A stretch of 64,000 nt of DNA from Cytobacillus sp. FSL H8-0458 (GCF_038002165.1 NZ_JBBOBR010000001.1:868001-932000); one strand, 5' to 3'; positions 33,927-43,330 are shown, numbered from the stretch's first letter. The notes: generated by a model from the sequence alone, not told the origin. A program made the numbers and translations.

Positions 33927-35636
33927 ATGAAAAATAAAACTATGCTTGTTGCGCTATCTGCCGCACTTAGCACATCACTCTTTATTCCGGCAGCATATCC
34001 TGCGTCTGCGCAAAGCGCTGAAGGAGTTAAGCCAACGATGGAAATGAAAAACAATAAAGATGTGAAACACAAAATTCATCCTATTTTTTCGTGGGATCGT
34101 CCTGGGCCGATTTCTCCTATTCTTCATCCTGGTTCTGCAGTGGGTGCCGGAATGGTTCAGCTGCCCCTTGATAAAATCGATCCATTAATGGAGGAGATGA
34201 TTTCAGAAGGCGTCATGCCGGGTGCTGTCACTTTTGTGGCAAGGCGCGGCCATATCGTCAAGCATGATGCATACGGATATTCGTACCGCTACACGGATGA
34301 TAAGTTTACTGAGGCTCAGAACCCGATTGAAATGACAGAAGATACCATCTTTGATCTGGCTTCAATCAGTAAAATTTTTACCACAACAGCTGCGATGATA
34401 ATTTATGATGAAGGCCGCTTTCAGCTGGATGATCCTGTTGCGGAATATATTCCCGAGTTTGCCGAAAACGGAAAGGAAAATGTAACGATACGCCAGCTGA
34501 TGACACATACTTCAGGCTTTACTGCATGGATTCCATTATATTCACAAGGAAGCAGCAGAGAGGAACGCATGCAACTCGTTTTTAAACATCCATTGGCCAA
34601 TGAGCCGGGTGAAGCGTATACATACAGCGATTTGAATATGATTACGCTCGGTGCACTAATCGAACGCCTTTCAGGACAAAGCCTGGATGAGTTTGTGAAA
34701 GAACGCATAACCAAACCGCTCGGTATGAAGGATACGATGTATAATCCGCCTGAATCTTTGAAGCATCGGATTGCAGCCACGGAATATCAGCCTGCTATCA
34801 ACAGGGGGCTTGTGTGGGGAAAGGTTCACGATGAAAATGCCTGGTCGCTTGATGGAGTTGCCGGACATGCGGGTGTCTTTTCCACTGCCTCCGATCTTGC
34901 CAAGTTTGCCCATATGTATGTAAATGACGGGCGGTATGGCGGCAAGCGGATATTAAAAGAAGAGACGGTGAAAATGCTGATTCAAAATCAAATCCCTCAA
35001 TTTCCAGGTGATGATCATGGCCTGGGCTGGGAGCTTGGCCAGGGATGGTTCATGGATGCCTTATCAGAGGGGACTTCGCTTGGGCATACAGGGTACACTG
35101 GAACATCCATTGTCATAAACCGAAATAATGGCACGATTGCAATTCTCTTAACAAACCGTGTGCATCCTTCAAGAAATACGGTTACAACGAATATTGCAAG
35201 GCGTGCATTTGCAAGACAAGTGGCGGATTCAATTCCTGTAGCCATTCCGGGAAAAGGGCCGGCGTGGTTCTCAGGATATGGAGATAAAGTTCAGCATGAG
35301 TTAACCGCTAAAGTGGATCTCAAACAAAAGGCGGTCCTGTCGTTCGATACCTGGTACAGAACTGAAACAAATGCAGATATGGGTGTGGTTGAGTTCTCAG
35401 AAGATGGCGTTAATTGGAAACAGGCAGCACAGCCATATACAGGCAGCAGCATCGACTGGAAAAAGGAAAAGCTGATGATTCCGGCAGGAACTTCCCACAT
35501 CCGATTCCGTTTCGTGACAGATAGTACAGTAAACGGCAGAGGCTGGTATGTTGATAATGTAAAACTCCAGCTTTCAGATGGACAAAAAGTGAAGCCTGCC
35601 CTCTCAGGAAACGGTTGGGAAAAAAGAAATTACTAG
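33927..35636 (+). CDS. AmiE/YbbE-like serine beta-lactamase-family amidase
   Basis: Secreted protein (569 aa). Signal peptide MKNKTMLVALSAALSTSLFI ending near PASAQSA; catalytic domain with SISK (nucleophile in DLASISKIFTTTAA), the YSDLN second motif and the HTG third motif. The last 110 residues form a beta-sandwich, MAM-like domain (VEFSEDGVNWKQAAQP ... WYVDNVKLQ). In B. subtilis AmiE (YbbE) cleaves MurNAc-peptide bonds beside NagZ and NamZ; the same neighbours here support this role. ATG 33927 has its own AAAGGAGGT site; an in-frame ATG 30 bases upstream also has one. Confidence 0.82.
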   Translation: MKNKTMLVALSAALSTSLFIPAAYPASAQSAEGVKPTMEMKNNKDVKHKIHPIFSWDRPGPISPILHPGSAVGAGMVQLPLDKIDPLMEEMISEGVMPGAVTFVARRGHIVKHDAYGYSYRYTDDKFTEAQNPIEMTEDTIFDLASISKIFTTTAAMIIYDEGRFQLDDPVAEYIPEFAENGKENVTIRQLMTHTSGFTAWIPLYSQGSSREERMQLVFKHPLANEPGEAYTYSDLNMITLGALIERLSGQSLDEFVKERITKPLGMKDTMYNPPESLKHRIAATEYQPAINRGLVWGKVHDENAWSLDGVAGHAGVFSTASDLAKFAHMYVNDGRYGGKRILKEETVKMLIQNQIPQFPGDDHGLGWELGQGWFMDALSEGTSLGHTGYTGTSIVINRNNGTIAILLTNRVHPSRNTVTTNIARRAFARQVADSIPVAIPGKGPAWFSGYGDKVQHELTAKVDLKQKAVLSFDTWYRTETNADMGVVEFSEDGVNWKQAAQPYTGSSIDWKKEKLMIPAGTSHIRFRFVTDSTVNGRGWYVDNVKLQLSDGQKVKPALSGNGWEKRNY

Positions 35637-35696
35637 TATTCGATTTTTTAGTAAAAAGTAAGCTCATATGAAAAAGCAGTAAGGACGGTGGAAGAA

Positions 35697-37811
35697 ATGG
35701 GTAAAGTCAGCAAAGTTATGTTTATTTTCCTTCTCACAATTACACTTGCCGTTTCGCAATTATGGATGGGAGGATCCTTGAAAAACGCAGCGGCAGAAAG
35801 TACAGCAAAGGATTTAATACTCCTGGAGAATGTACCCCAGGCCAGCACGGAAATCAGTGGAGATGCATTCCAATTAAAAGCGCTTCATGTATATAAAGAA
35901 GGGCATTTCATGGGAGTATCTGAAGGGCTGAAATGGAATTCCAGCAATAAAACTGCTGCAGCAGTTGATCAGTCAGGGAATATTACTTTAAGAGGGAAGC
36001 CGGGAAAAACCTTTATCAGTGTAACAGACGGAGTATATAAGGACCGTATCGGACTTCAAATAAAACCTGACCATAAAAAGGGCAGCAAAGGCAAGCCTGC
36101 TTTTAAAGTGAAAATTATAAAAGAGCATGGGAAACGGTATGACCTCATCAGCCGGGCAGTGAAAAATATGTCCATTGAAGAGAAGGTAGGCCAGATGCTG
36201 ATGCCGGATTTCCGCACCTGGAAGGGACAAAATGTCACTAAAATGCTGCCGGAAATAGAGAAGCTGGTAAAAGATTATCATCTTGGCGGGGTAATATTAT
36301 TCCGTGAAAATGTGGTGACAACCGAACAGACTGCCACATTGGTTTCAGATTATCAGAAAGCTGCCCATAAATTCGGCTTATTGATGACGATTGACCAGGA
36401 AGGCGGAATTGTTACACGTCTTCAATCAGGAACTGACATGCCTGGCAATATGGCGTTAGGGGCTGCCCGTTCTGAAGAAATTTCCCGCAAGGTCGGAAAG
36501 GCGATTGGGGAGGAGCTTTCATCACTCGGTATTAATATGAACTTTGCACCTGTCATGGATGTAAATAATAATCCCGACAATCCTGTAATTGGCGTTCGTT
36601 CATTTGGGGAGGACCCGCAGCTTGTTGCTGACTTGGGTGTTGCTTATACTGAAGGATTGCAATCAGCAGGTGTTGCTGCTACTGCAAAGCATTTTCCCGG
36701 ACATGGAGATACAGCAGTTGACTCACATCTTGGATTGCCTGAAGTGCCTCATGATAAAGAACGTCTAAAGGAAGTTGAATTGTATCCTTTTCAAAAAGGA
36801 ATGGAAGCAGGAGTGGATGCCATCATGACTGCCCATGTTACCTTCCCTAAGATTGATGACACGAAAGCAATTTCGAAAAAAACAGGTGAAGAAATCGCCG
36901 TCCCGGCCACTCTTTCCCATAAAGTGCTGACAGAACTTATGCGTGAAGAAATGGGATATGAAGGGGTAATTACAACAGATGCAATGAATATGAACGCTAT
37001 CGCTGAACACTTTGGGCCAGTTGACGCAGCTATTCGGGCAGTTAAAGCTGGAACAGATATTGTGCTAATGCCTGTTGGACTCGAAGAAGTTGCAGAAGGG
37101 CTACTGAATGCAGTGGAGAATGGAGAAATATCAGAAAAACGCATTGAATCATCAGTCAAACGAATTTTAACACTGAAATTAAAGCGGGGAATTATTAAAG
37201 AAGAGAAACCCCAGCCGATTGATGAAAAAATTGCAAACGCTCTTAAAACAGTCGGATCAGAAGAACATAAACAAATAGAAAAAGAAGCAGCAGAACGTTC
37301 TATCACATTGGTGAAAAATGAAGGAGATGCACTGCCATTACAAGTATCTCCTGAGGATAAGATTGTCGTTGTCGGCAATACGTATATTACAGACTTAAAG
37401 AACGCAATGGGCAAGTTTCATGCAAAAACAACGGTCATCCAGACCTCAAGCTATGTATTAACGGAAGAGCAGAAGGAACAAATCAGGAATGCCAGTGCGG
37501 TTATTGTGGGCTCCTATACGTTTAATGTATCAGGACGATCACCAGATAGCGCCCAGATGAAGATGGTTAATTCCATCATTGCTGAATCAGAAGCTCCAGT
37601 CATTTCGGTTGGCATCCGTAACCCATATGACATCATGGCCTATCCGGAAGTTGATGCTTACATTGCACAATATGGCTTCAGAACGGCGAGCTTTGATGCA
37701 GCAGCAGGTGTTATCTTTGGCCAGATTAATCCTTCAGGCAAATTGCCTGTAACAATTCCGGGTACAGATGGCAATGTACTATATGAATTTGGGCATGGAT
37801 TGAGCTATTAG
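35697..37811 (+). CDS. nagZ: Beta-N-acetylglucosaminidase NagZ (GH3)
   Basis: Secreted enzyme (704 aa) releasing GlcNAc from muropeptide ends. Signal peptide at the N-terminus, an Ig-like (Big2-type) domain at about 45-125 (LKWNSSNKTAAAVDQSGNITLRG), a GH3 barrel with the acid/base loop KHFPGHGDTAVDSH and the nucleophile Asp in GVITTDAMNMNAI, and a C-terminal alpha/beta domain. The extra N-terminal domain makes it longer than B. subtilis NagZ (YbbD). ATG 35697 is chosen over GTG 35688. Confidence 0.92.
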   Translation: MGKVSKVMFIFLLTITLAVSQLWMGGSLKNAAAESTAKDLILLENVPQASTEISGDAFQLKALHVYKEGHFMGVSEGLKWNSSNKTAAAVDQSGNITLRGKPGKTFISVTDGVYKDRIGLQIKPDHKKGSKGKPAFKVKIIKEHGKRYDLISRAVKNMSIEEKVGQMLMPDFRTWKGQNVTKMLPEIEKLVKDYHLGGVILFRENVVTTEQTATLVSDYQKAAHKFGLLMTIDQEGGIVTRLQSGTDMPGNMALGAARSEEISRKVGKAIGEELSSLGINMNFAPVMDVNNNPDNPVIGVRSFGEDPQLVADLGVAYTEGLQSAGVAATAKHFPGHGDTAVDSHLGLPEVPHDKERLKEVELYPFQKGMEAGVDAIMTAHVTFPKIDDTKAISKKTGEEIAVPATLSHKVLTELMREEMGYEGVITTDAMNMNAIAEHFGPVDAAIRAVKAGTDIVLMPVGLEEVAEGLLNAVENGEISEKRIESSVKRILTLKLKRGIIKEEKPQPIDEKIANALKTVGSEEHKQIEKEAAERSITLVKNEGDALPLQVSPEDKIVVVGNTYITDLKNAMGKFHAKTTVIQTSSYVLTEEQKEQIRNASAVIVGSYTFNVSGRSPDSAQMKMVNSIIAESEAPVISVGIRNPYDIMAYPEVDAYIAQYGFRTASFDAAAGVIFGQINPSGKLPVTIPGTDGNVLYEFGHGLSY

Positions 37812-37833
37812 GATGAGGCATAAAAAACAGAAT

Positions 37834-37866
37834 GGGTACATGCAGGTTTAGTTCTTGCATGTACCT
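37834..37866 (+). other. Strong hairpin between nagZ and namZ
   Basis: Perfect 10-bp arms GGTACATGCA / TGCATGTACC with an 11-base loop and no following T run, 26 bases before namZ. Likely an mRNA processing or stabilising element within the operon. Confidence 0.55.
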
Positions 37867-37891
37867 ATCCTTAACCTGGGAGGGGAAAATA

Positions 37892-39151
37892 ATGAAGAAA
37901 TGGTTTATGGGTTTTTTGACAATGATTCTCGTACTCTCTTCTTTAACTGTTGTGCTAGCAGATAACGGCAATGGCAAAGGAAAAGGCAAGAAAAAGAAAT
38001 TCGAGCTTGGTGTTGAAGTCCTTTTGGATGATAAAAAAGACCTTATTGAAGGAAAACGGGTTGGCCTAATTACAAACCCGACTGGGGTCGACTCGAATTT
38101 AAACAGTATTGTTGATATTCTGCACAATGATCCGGACGTGGAGTTAACTGCGTTATATGGTCCGGAGCATGGAGTCCGCGGGAGTGCGCAAGCGGGAGAA
38201 TATGTTGAGTATTATATCGATGAAAAGACAGGGCTTCCTGTTTACAGCTTATATGGAAAAACCAAAAAGCCTACGCCTGAAATGCTTGAAAATATTGACG
38301 TGCTTCTGTTTGATATCCAGGATGTCGGAACACGTTTTTACACGTATATTTACACAATGGCTTACGCGATGGAAGCAGCAAAAGAAAACAATATCCCTTT
38401 CATCGTGCTGGACAGGCCTAATCCTCAAGGTGGTACAAAGGTTGAAGGACCGGTGCTTGATATGGAGTATTCCTCCTTTGTGGGGAATTACCCGATTCCG
38501 CTTCGCCATGGGATGACTGTAGGTGAACTGGCCGAATTGTTTAATGAAGAGTTTGAAATAGGTGCAGATTTAACTGTTGTCAAGATGAATGGATGGAAGC
38601 GCAATATGTATTACGATGACACCAGACTTCAGTTTGTCATGCCGTCTCCTAATATGCCAACACTCGAAACAGCGTTAGTATATCCGGGAGCGGCATTGAT
38701 TGAAGGAACGAATGTTTCTGAGGGGCGCGGCACAACAAAGCCGTTTGAACTGATTGGTGCTCCATTTATCAATGCCGATGATTTGGCTGGACATTTGAAC
38801 GGTCTAGATCTTCCCGGGGTAACTTTTAGAGCTGCATCATTTACACCAAGCTTCTCCAAGCATGCAGGACAGCTTTCCCACGGGATTCAGATTCATGTTA
38901 CACATCGTGATGCATTCAAGCCTGTCGAGACCGGCCTTCACATTGTGAAGGCGATCCATGATATGTATCCGGAAGACTTCGAATTCCGTGCAGAGAACAG
39001 TTCTGGAATTTCATTCTTTGACAACCTGATGGGTAATGGCTGGGTACGTGAAGCCATTGAGGAAGGAAAAACTGTTGAAGAAATCTCCTCCAAATGGGAA
39101 AAGGAATTAAAACAATTCAAAAAGACACGCGAAGAATATTTACTCTATTAA
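37892..39151 (+). CDS. namZ: Exo-beta-N-acetylmuramidase NamZ (DUF1343, GH171)
   Basis: Secreted protein (419 aa). Signal peptide ending near VVLA followed by a short Gly/Lys-rich linker; then the DUF1343 domain with GLITNPTGVD, ALYGPEHGVRG, LLFDIQDVGTRFYTYIYTM and ALIEGTNVSEGRGT. NamZ removes terminal MurNAc in B. subtilis (YbbC), complementary to NagZ and AmiE. ATG 37892 follows GGGAGGGG. Confidence 0.92.
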   Translation: MKKWFMGFLTMILVLSSLTVVLADNGNGKGKGKKKKFELGVEVLLDDKKDLIEGKRVGLITNPTGVDSNLNSIVDILHNDPDVELTALYGPEHGVRGSAQAGEYVEYYIDEKTGLPVYSLYGKTKKPTPEMLENIDVLLFDIQDVGTRFYTYIYTMAYAMEAAKENNIPFIVLDRPNPQGGTKVEGPVLDMEYSSFVGNYPIPLRHGMTVGELAELFNEEFEIGADLTVVKMNGWKRNMYYDDTRLQFVMPSPNMPTLETALVYPGAALIEGTNVSEGRGTTKPFELIGAPFINADDLAGHLNGLDLPGVTFRAASFTPSFSKHAGQLSHGIQIHVTHRDAFKPVETGLHIVKAIHDMYPEDFEFRAENSSGISFFDNLMGNGWVREAIEEGKTVEEISSKWEKELKQFKKTREEYLLY

Positions 39152-39160
39152 ATTTGCAGG

Positions 39161-39198
39161 AAAGAACCTGGTGGCATTATGCTCCAGGTTCTTTTTTT
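39161..39198 (+). terminator. Terminator between namZ and nagP
   Basis: AGAACCTGG / CCAGGTTCT with a 12-base loop and TTTTTTT. nagP therefore probably has its own promoter. Confidence 0.88.
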
Positions 39199-39289
39199 GC
39201 GGGTCAGCGCAGCACTGATGGTCCCTGGTACTGAATTATAAAGCCTGTTCATATTATGTAATAATCCATGGAGAAAGAGGTGTGTGAAA

Positions 39290-40669
39290 ATGCTGGGGTT
39301 TTTACAGAAGATTGGCAAGTCTTTAATGCTGCCGATTGCAGTTATGCCTGCTGCTGCACTTTTGCTGAGGCTGGGACAGGATGACCTTTTAGGGATACCA
39401 TTTATATCTGCAGCCGGAAATGCTGTTTTCGGACATTTGGCTCTCTTGTTTGCCATTGGAATTGCCATCGGTTTTTCTAAGGATGGCAGCGGGGCAGCTG
39501 CCCTTGCTGGTGCAGTGGGTTATTTTGTACTGACTGAAGGTGCCGCAGCGATAAACGATACGGTCAATATGGGCGTTTTTGGAGGGATCATTTCCGGTAT
39601 AATTGCAGGGCTATTATACAATAAATATCATGATATTAAGCTGCCGGAATGGCTTGGTTTCTTTGGGGGAAAACGGTTTGTGCCGATTATCACTTCACTC
39701 GTTATGATCGTTATTGCATTTTTGTTCGGCTATGTGTGGCCGCCGGTCCAGGCAGGCATTAACAGTGTCGGCGATTGGATAATCGGTGCAGGTGCAGCAG
39801 GTGTCGGGGTCTTTGGATTCCTGAACCGTCTATTAATTCCGGTTGGTCTCCATCATATACTGAACACACTTGTCTGGTTTGAGTTCGGCGAGTTTACCAA
39901 TGCAGCAGGGGATGTCATCAAAGGAGATTTATGGCGCTTCCTTGCCAAGGATCCATCTGCTGGAATCTTTATGACAGGATTCTTTCCAATTATGATGTTC
40001 GGGCTGCCTGGTGCGGCTCTTGCCATGGTTGCGGCTGCAAAGAAGGAAAGAAGGAAGGCAGTGGCAGGGGCGATGGCCGGACTCGCATTTACTTCCTTCC
40101 TGACAGGTATTACAGAGCCGATTGAATTCCTGTTTATGTTCTTATCGCCGGTTCTATATTTAATTCATGCTGCTTTGACAGGTCTGGCTATGTCCATTAC
40201 CTATGTCCTGGATATTCATCATGGGTTCGGGTTCTCGGCAGGTGCCCTCGATTATATACTAAACTTTGGAATAGCTCAGAAGCCGGTTCTGCTGGCCGGG
40301 ATAGGTATTCTATATGCCCTTCTGTATTTTGCAGTTTTCTATTTCCTGATCAAGAAACTGGATTTGAAAACACCTGGAAGGGAAGATGAAATTGAAGGTG
40401 AATTTGAAGGGAATTCTGCTCTAAAGGGCAAATATGCTGAAGCAGGAGATGCTTACCTGGCGGCATTGGGCGGTAAAGAAAACCTTGAAGAAATCGATAA
40501 TTGTGTTACCCGCCTTCGTTTAAGGGTAAAAGATATGGCTCTTGTCGATGAAGTGCAATTAAAACAGCTGGGTGCAAAAGGAGTCATCAAACTCAGCAAA
40601 ACCAGTCTGCAGGTCATTGTGGGAACGGATGTAGAGTTCCTTTCAAATGAAATGAAGAAAAAACTATAA
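39290..40669 (+). CDS. nagP: PTS N-acetylglucosamine transporter, EIICB (NagP type)
   Basis: Protein of 459 aa: EIIC membrane domain (about 1-365, with SLMLPIAVMPAAALLLRLGQ and GITEPIEFLFMFLSPVLYL) and an EIIB domain whose phospho-cysteine lies in IDNCVTRLRL. No EIIA domain, so phosphate must come from another EIIA. The sequence fits GlcNAc-specific NagP/NagE better than MurP. Imports the GlcNAc released by the neighbouring NagZ. No murQ or murP is visible here, so the fate of MurNAc is not explained by this window. Confidence 0.88.
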   Translation: MLGFLQKIGKSLMLPIAVMPAAALLLRLGQDDLLGIPFISAAGNAVFGHLALLFAIGIAIGFSKDGSGAAALAGAVGYFVLTEGAAAINDTVNMGVFGGIISGIIAGLLYNKYHDIKLPEWLGFFGGKRFVPIITSLVMIVIAFLFGYVWPPVQAGINSVGDWIIGAGAAGVGVFGFLNRLLIPVGLHHILNTLVWFEFGEFTNAAGDVIKGDLWRFLAKDPSAGIFMTGFFPIMMFGLPGAALAMVAAAKKERRKAVAGAMAGLAFTSFLTGITEPIEFLFMFLSPVLYLIHAALTGLAMSITYVLDIHHGFGFSAGALDYILNFGIAQKPVLLAGIGILYALLYFAVFYFLIKKLDLKTPGREDEIEGEFEGNSALKGKYAEAGDAYLAALGGKENLEEIDNCVTRLRLRVKDMALVDEVQLKQLGAKGVIKLSKTSLQVIVGTDVEFLSNEMKKKL

Positions 40670-40675
40670 AATTTG

Positions 40676-40710
40676 CAATCTGGCTCTGATAAAGGGCCGG
40701 ATTTTTTATT
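40676..40710 (+). terminator. Terminator of nagP
   Basis: AATCTGGCTCT / AAGGGCCGGATT imperfect stem followed by TTTTTT. Confidence 0.7.
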
Positions 40711-40798
40711 CTGTAGCAGTGATTGGACAAGTGCCAATTTTTGCATGGCCGGGATATTTGTTTATGCATGTCCAAGTTTGGAACATACGATGTAAACG

Positions 40799-40812
40799 TA
40801 AGGGTACCCTTA
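40799..40812. promoter_or_regulatory. Perfect 14-bp palindrome upstream of a small membrane peptide gene
   Basis: TAAGGGTACCCTTA, 27 bases before the start of the 48-aa gene. Candidate operator; no regulator identified. Confidence 0.35.
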
Positions 40813-40839
40813 TTAATTGAATAAAAGGGGGGATATCGT

Positions 40840-40986
40840 ATGTTAACAGGATCCTTAACACCGTTAATTGTGCTAGGACTAGTAATTTTATGGGTTTTGG
40901 CAAGACTTATTTCACCGTGTTTAGCTGACAGACTTAGGGATAAAATTTGCAGTCTTTTAGGTTGTCAGGCTCTTCAAAATAGTTAA
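40840..40986 (+). CDS. Small membrane peptide (48 aa)
   Basis: Begins MLTGSLTPLIVLGLVILWVL: one membrane helix, then a short tail with three cysteines (SPCLAD, KICSL, GCQAL). GGGGGGAT site 7 bases before the ATG and a terminator 16 bases after the stop make it a complete small gene. Not recognised. Confidence 0.6.
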   Translation: MLTGSLTPLIVLGLVILWVLARLISPCLADRLRDKICSLLGCQALQNS

Positions 40987-41002
40987 AAAGTTGAGTCCTT
41001 TG

Positions 41003-41029
41003 AAACCCTGGTAATTGTCCAGGGTTTTT
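41003..41029 (+). terminator. Terminator of the 48-aa gene
   Basis: AAACCCTGG / CCAGGGTTT with a 7-base loop. Confidence 0.88.
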
Positions 41030-41131
41030 CAATGTGTTTTCCATCGTTCTGCATTTTTTTGTATGTTTGTCCATTCCATTTATTAAGCTTATACATAATA
41101 TAGGATAGAAACTATGAAAGGCGGACTAAAT

Positions 41132-41539
41132 ATGGATCAACCTACTAAAGGGAAAGATGTTTTTGAGGATTCGGATAACCTGGAAAAGCTGGCAGTTGAA
41201 CTGCTGAAAGACGGACAGACTATAGATTTTAAATCATTATTGAGTTTGGCCGGTAAAATTATAGAAGATGATTCTATACTGAATCTTTCAGAAGGTTTAA
41301 AGGTGCATGAAGAAGAAGCGGCAGGTGAGGAAATCGGCGAAAATGGAGACATCGTATACGTAAAGAAACAAATGGCCTCTTTAAGAGCTGAACTGATAAC
41401 TCTCAAAAAAGAGGTTAGTGAATTAAAAAAACAAAATAGATCCCTAATTGGCATCTATATGAGACTGGTAAAAGCGGCAAATCAAGACTTTCAAAAAGGT
41501 GTCGGGCTTATTACAGGATTAAGCAAGCTAATAAAATAA
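41132..41539 (+). CDS. Coiled-coil hypothetical protein (135 aa)
   Basis: Acidic first half and a heptad-type coiled coil at about 80-112 (VKKQMASLRAELITLKKEVSELKKQNRSL). ATG 41132 is preferred over ATG 41114 because AAAGGCGG lies 7 bases upstream of it. Single-gene unit with its own terminator. No family recognised. Confidence 0.65.
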   Translation: MDQPTKGKDVFEDSDNLEKLAVELLKDGQTIDFKSLLSLAGKIIEDDSILNLSEGLKVHEEEAAGEEIGENGDIVYVKKQMASLRAELITLKKEVSELKKQNRSLIGIYMRLVKAANQDFQKGVGLITGLSKLIK

Positions 41540-41547
41540 GAGCATTA

Positions 41548-41578
41548 AAGCATTACTTTAACCAAGTGATGCTTTTTT
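41548..41578 (+). terminator. Terminator of the coiled-coil gene
   Basis: AAAGCATTACTT / AAGTGATGCTTTTTT hairpin. Confidence 0.85.
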
Positions 41579-41765
41579 GTTTAACAACTTACTTTATTAG
41601 TTTAATAAACTCCTAACGAAAAAAAAGTTAGTTAAATAAAATACTGTGAAATAAAAAATTTCGAAAACCGATAAAAAAGTATTGTGCAAGGCAGGAAAAT
41701 CATTGATAATCTTTTAAAGATAGAGTGATACTCATCTATACATTTTTCTGATGAGGGGGAGTACA

Positions 41766-42641
41766 TTGAAAATTCGTGTATCCGCTGTGCAGTATCATCT
41801 GCACACCATTCGTTCATTTGAAGAGTTTGCAAGCCAATGTGAGCATTATATTAAAACTGCCCAGGAGTTTGGGTCTGAGTTTGTTTTATTTCCTGAGTTT
41901 TTCACCACACAGCTTTTATCAATAGGAAGTGAGCAGGGAACAAGTCTGACCATTAACGAACTGCCTGGTTTTACTGAACAATATAAAAACCTATTTTCCA
42001 ATTTTGCTAAACAAACAAACATGCATATAATCGGCGGTACACACGTTATTAACCGAGATGGACGCCTTTATAATGTGGCACATTTATTTTATCCGGATGG
42101 GCGAATTGAAGAGCAGGCTAAAATGCATATCACGCCTACTGAAGTTCATGAGTGGAACATGTCACCTGGCGAAGGCCTGCGTGTATTCGATACAGATAAA
42201 GGAAGAATAGCCATTCTGACGTGCTATGACATTGAGTTTCCGGAAATTGTCCGTATGGCAAAAGCCAAAGGAGCAGATGTTATTTTCTGCCCTTCCTGTA
42301 CAGACGATCGCCATGGGTTCCACCGTGTCCGCTATACAAGCCATGCCAGAGCAATTGAGAATCAGGTATATGTTGTGGTTACAGGAACAATTGGCTCCCT
42401 GCATACTGTCGATTTTATGCGTGCCAATTTCGGGCAGGCAGCCGTCATTACACCGAATGATATTCCATTTCCGCCAAAGGGGATTATGGTGGAAGGCGAG
42501 CTGAATGACGATATGATTGTGACTGCCGATCTTGACCTTAGCCTTTTATATGAAGTCCGTGAGCGCGGTTCGGTTACGACCTGGCGGGACCGCAGAACAG
42601 ATTTGTATGTAGACTGGGAAAAAGAAAATATCGAAGGATAG
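41766..42641 (+). CDS. Carbon-nitrogen hydrolase (nitrilase superfamily)
   Basis: Amidase-type enzyme (291 aa) with the full Glu-Lys-Cys set: Glu44 in LFPEFF, Lys119 in QAKMHITP and Cys153 in LTCYDIEFPE. TTG 41766 follows AGGGGGAG at 5 bases and gives MKIRVSAVQYHL, the normal family start; an ATG 15 bases upstream lies within the site. Followed 3 bases later by a GNAT gene; in other bacteria these two domains are fused in one bifunctional protein. Substrate unknown. Confidence 0.88.
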   Translation: MKIRVSAVQYHLHTIRSFEEFASQCEHYIKTAQEFGSEFVLFPEFFTTQLLSIGSEQGTSLTINELPGFTEQYKNLFSNFAKQTNMHIIGGTHVINRDGRLYNVAHLFYPDGRIEEQAKMHITPTEVHEWNMSPGEGLRVFDTDKGRIAILTCYDIEFPEIVRMAKAKGADVIFCPSCTDDRHGFHRVRYTSHARAIENQVYVVVTGTIGSLHTVDFMRANFGQAAVITPNDIPFPPKGIMVEGELNDDMIVTADLDLSLLYEVRERGSVTTWRDRRTDLYVDWEKENIEG

Positions 42642-42644
42642 CAT

Positions 42645-43322
42645 ATGGCATATCGAAGCGAATTTTTTGTGTTTGACGGGGATAAGCCGGTGCCGGCTGT
42701 AATCAGAAATTATACGAAAGAAGATTTCGATCAGTTAATAGACATTCAGGCTGAATGCTTTCCGCCGCCTTTTCCTTCAGATTTATGGTGGAATCGCGAG
42801 CAGCTGGCAAATCATGTAGAACTCTTTGCGGAGGGGGCGCTCTGTATTGAGGCTGATGGAGTATTGGCAGGGTCCTTAACCGGGCTTATTGTTGATTTTG
42901 ATCCTTCACATCCACGGCATACATGGGAAGAAATAACCGACAGCGGTTATATACGCAATCATAAACCTCAAGGCAATACATTATATATTGTTGATATCAG
43001 TGTCCGGCCTCGTTTCCGTAAACTAGGTCTTGGCAAACTTTTGATGCAGTCTATGTATCAGACTGTCATAAATTTAGGACTTGATCGATTGCTCGGTGGA
43101 GGACGGATGCCCGGCTACCATAAATGCGCACATGAAATGTCAGCCGAAGACTATCTCCAGCAACTGATCGACGGGAAAAAGAAGGATCCGGTCATCACAT
43201 TTTTGCTGAGATGCGGAAGGACACCGCTTTGTGTAGCAGAAAATTATTTAGAAGATGAAGAGTCACTTAATTACGGCGCCTTGATGGAATGGAAGAATCC
43301 TTTTAAGGATAAGCGATTATAA
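42645..43322 (+). CDS. GNAT family acetyltransferase
   Basis: Protein of 225 aa; the acetyl-CoA binding segment is YIVDISVRPRFRKLGLGKLLMQSMYQ near residues 104-130. The C-terminal part (GGGRMPGYHKCAHEMSAEDYLQQLIDGKKKDPVITFLLRCG) matches the acetyltransferase half of the fused GNAT/carbon-nitrogen hydrolase proteins. Almost certainly co-translated with the hydrolase and likely to act on the same pathway or substrate. Confidence 0.85.
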   Translation: MAYRSEFFVFDGDKPVPAVIRNYTKEDFDQLIDIQAECFPPPFPSDLWWNREQLANHVELFAEGALCIEADGVLAGSLTGLIVDFDPSHPRHTWEEITDSGYIRNHKPQGNTLYIVDISVRPRFRKLGLGKLLMQSMYQTVINLGLDRLLGGGRMPGYHKCAHEMSAEDYLQQLIDGKKKDPVITFLLRCGRTPLCVAENYLEDEESLNYGALMEWKNPFKDKRL

Positions 43323-43330
43323 TTCGGCAA

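Noticed and set aside
37832-37891. Extended N-terminus for NamZ
   Set aside because: The extension would translate a stem-loop and place residues before a clear signal peptide; ATG 37892 has a strong ribosome binding site.
39284-40669. MurP (MurNAc PTS) identity for the EIICB protein
   Set aside because: The membrane-domain sequence fits the glucose/GlcNAc (NagE/NagP) group, and no murQ or murR is next to it.
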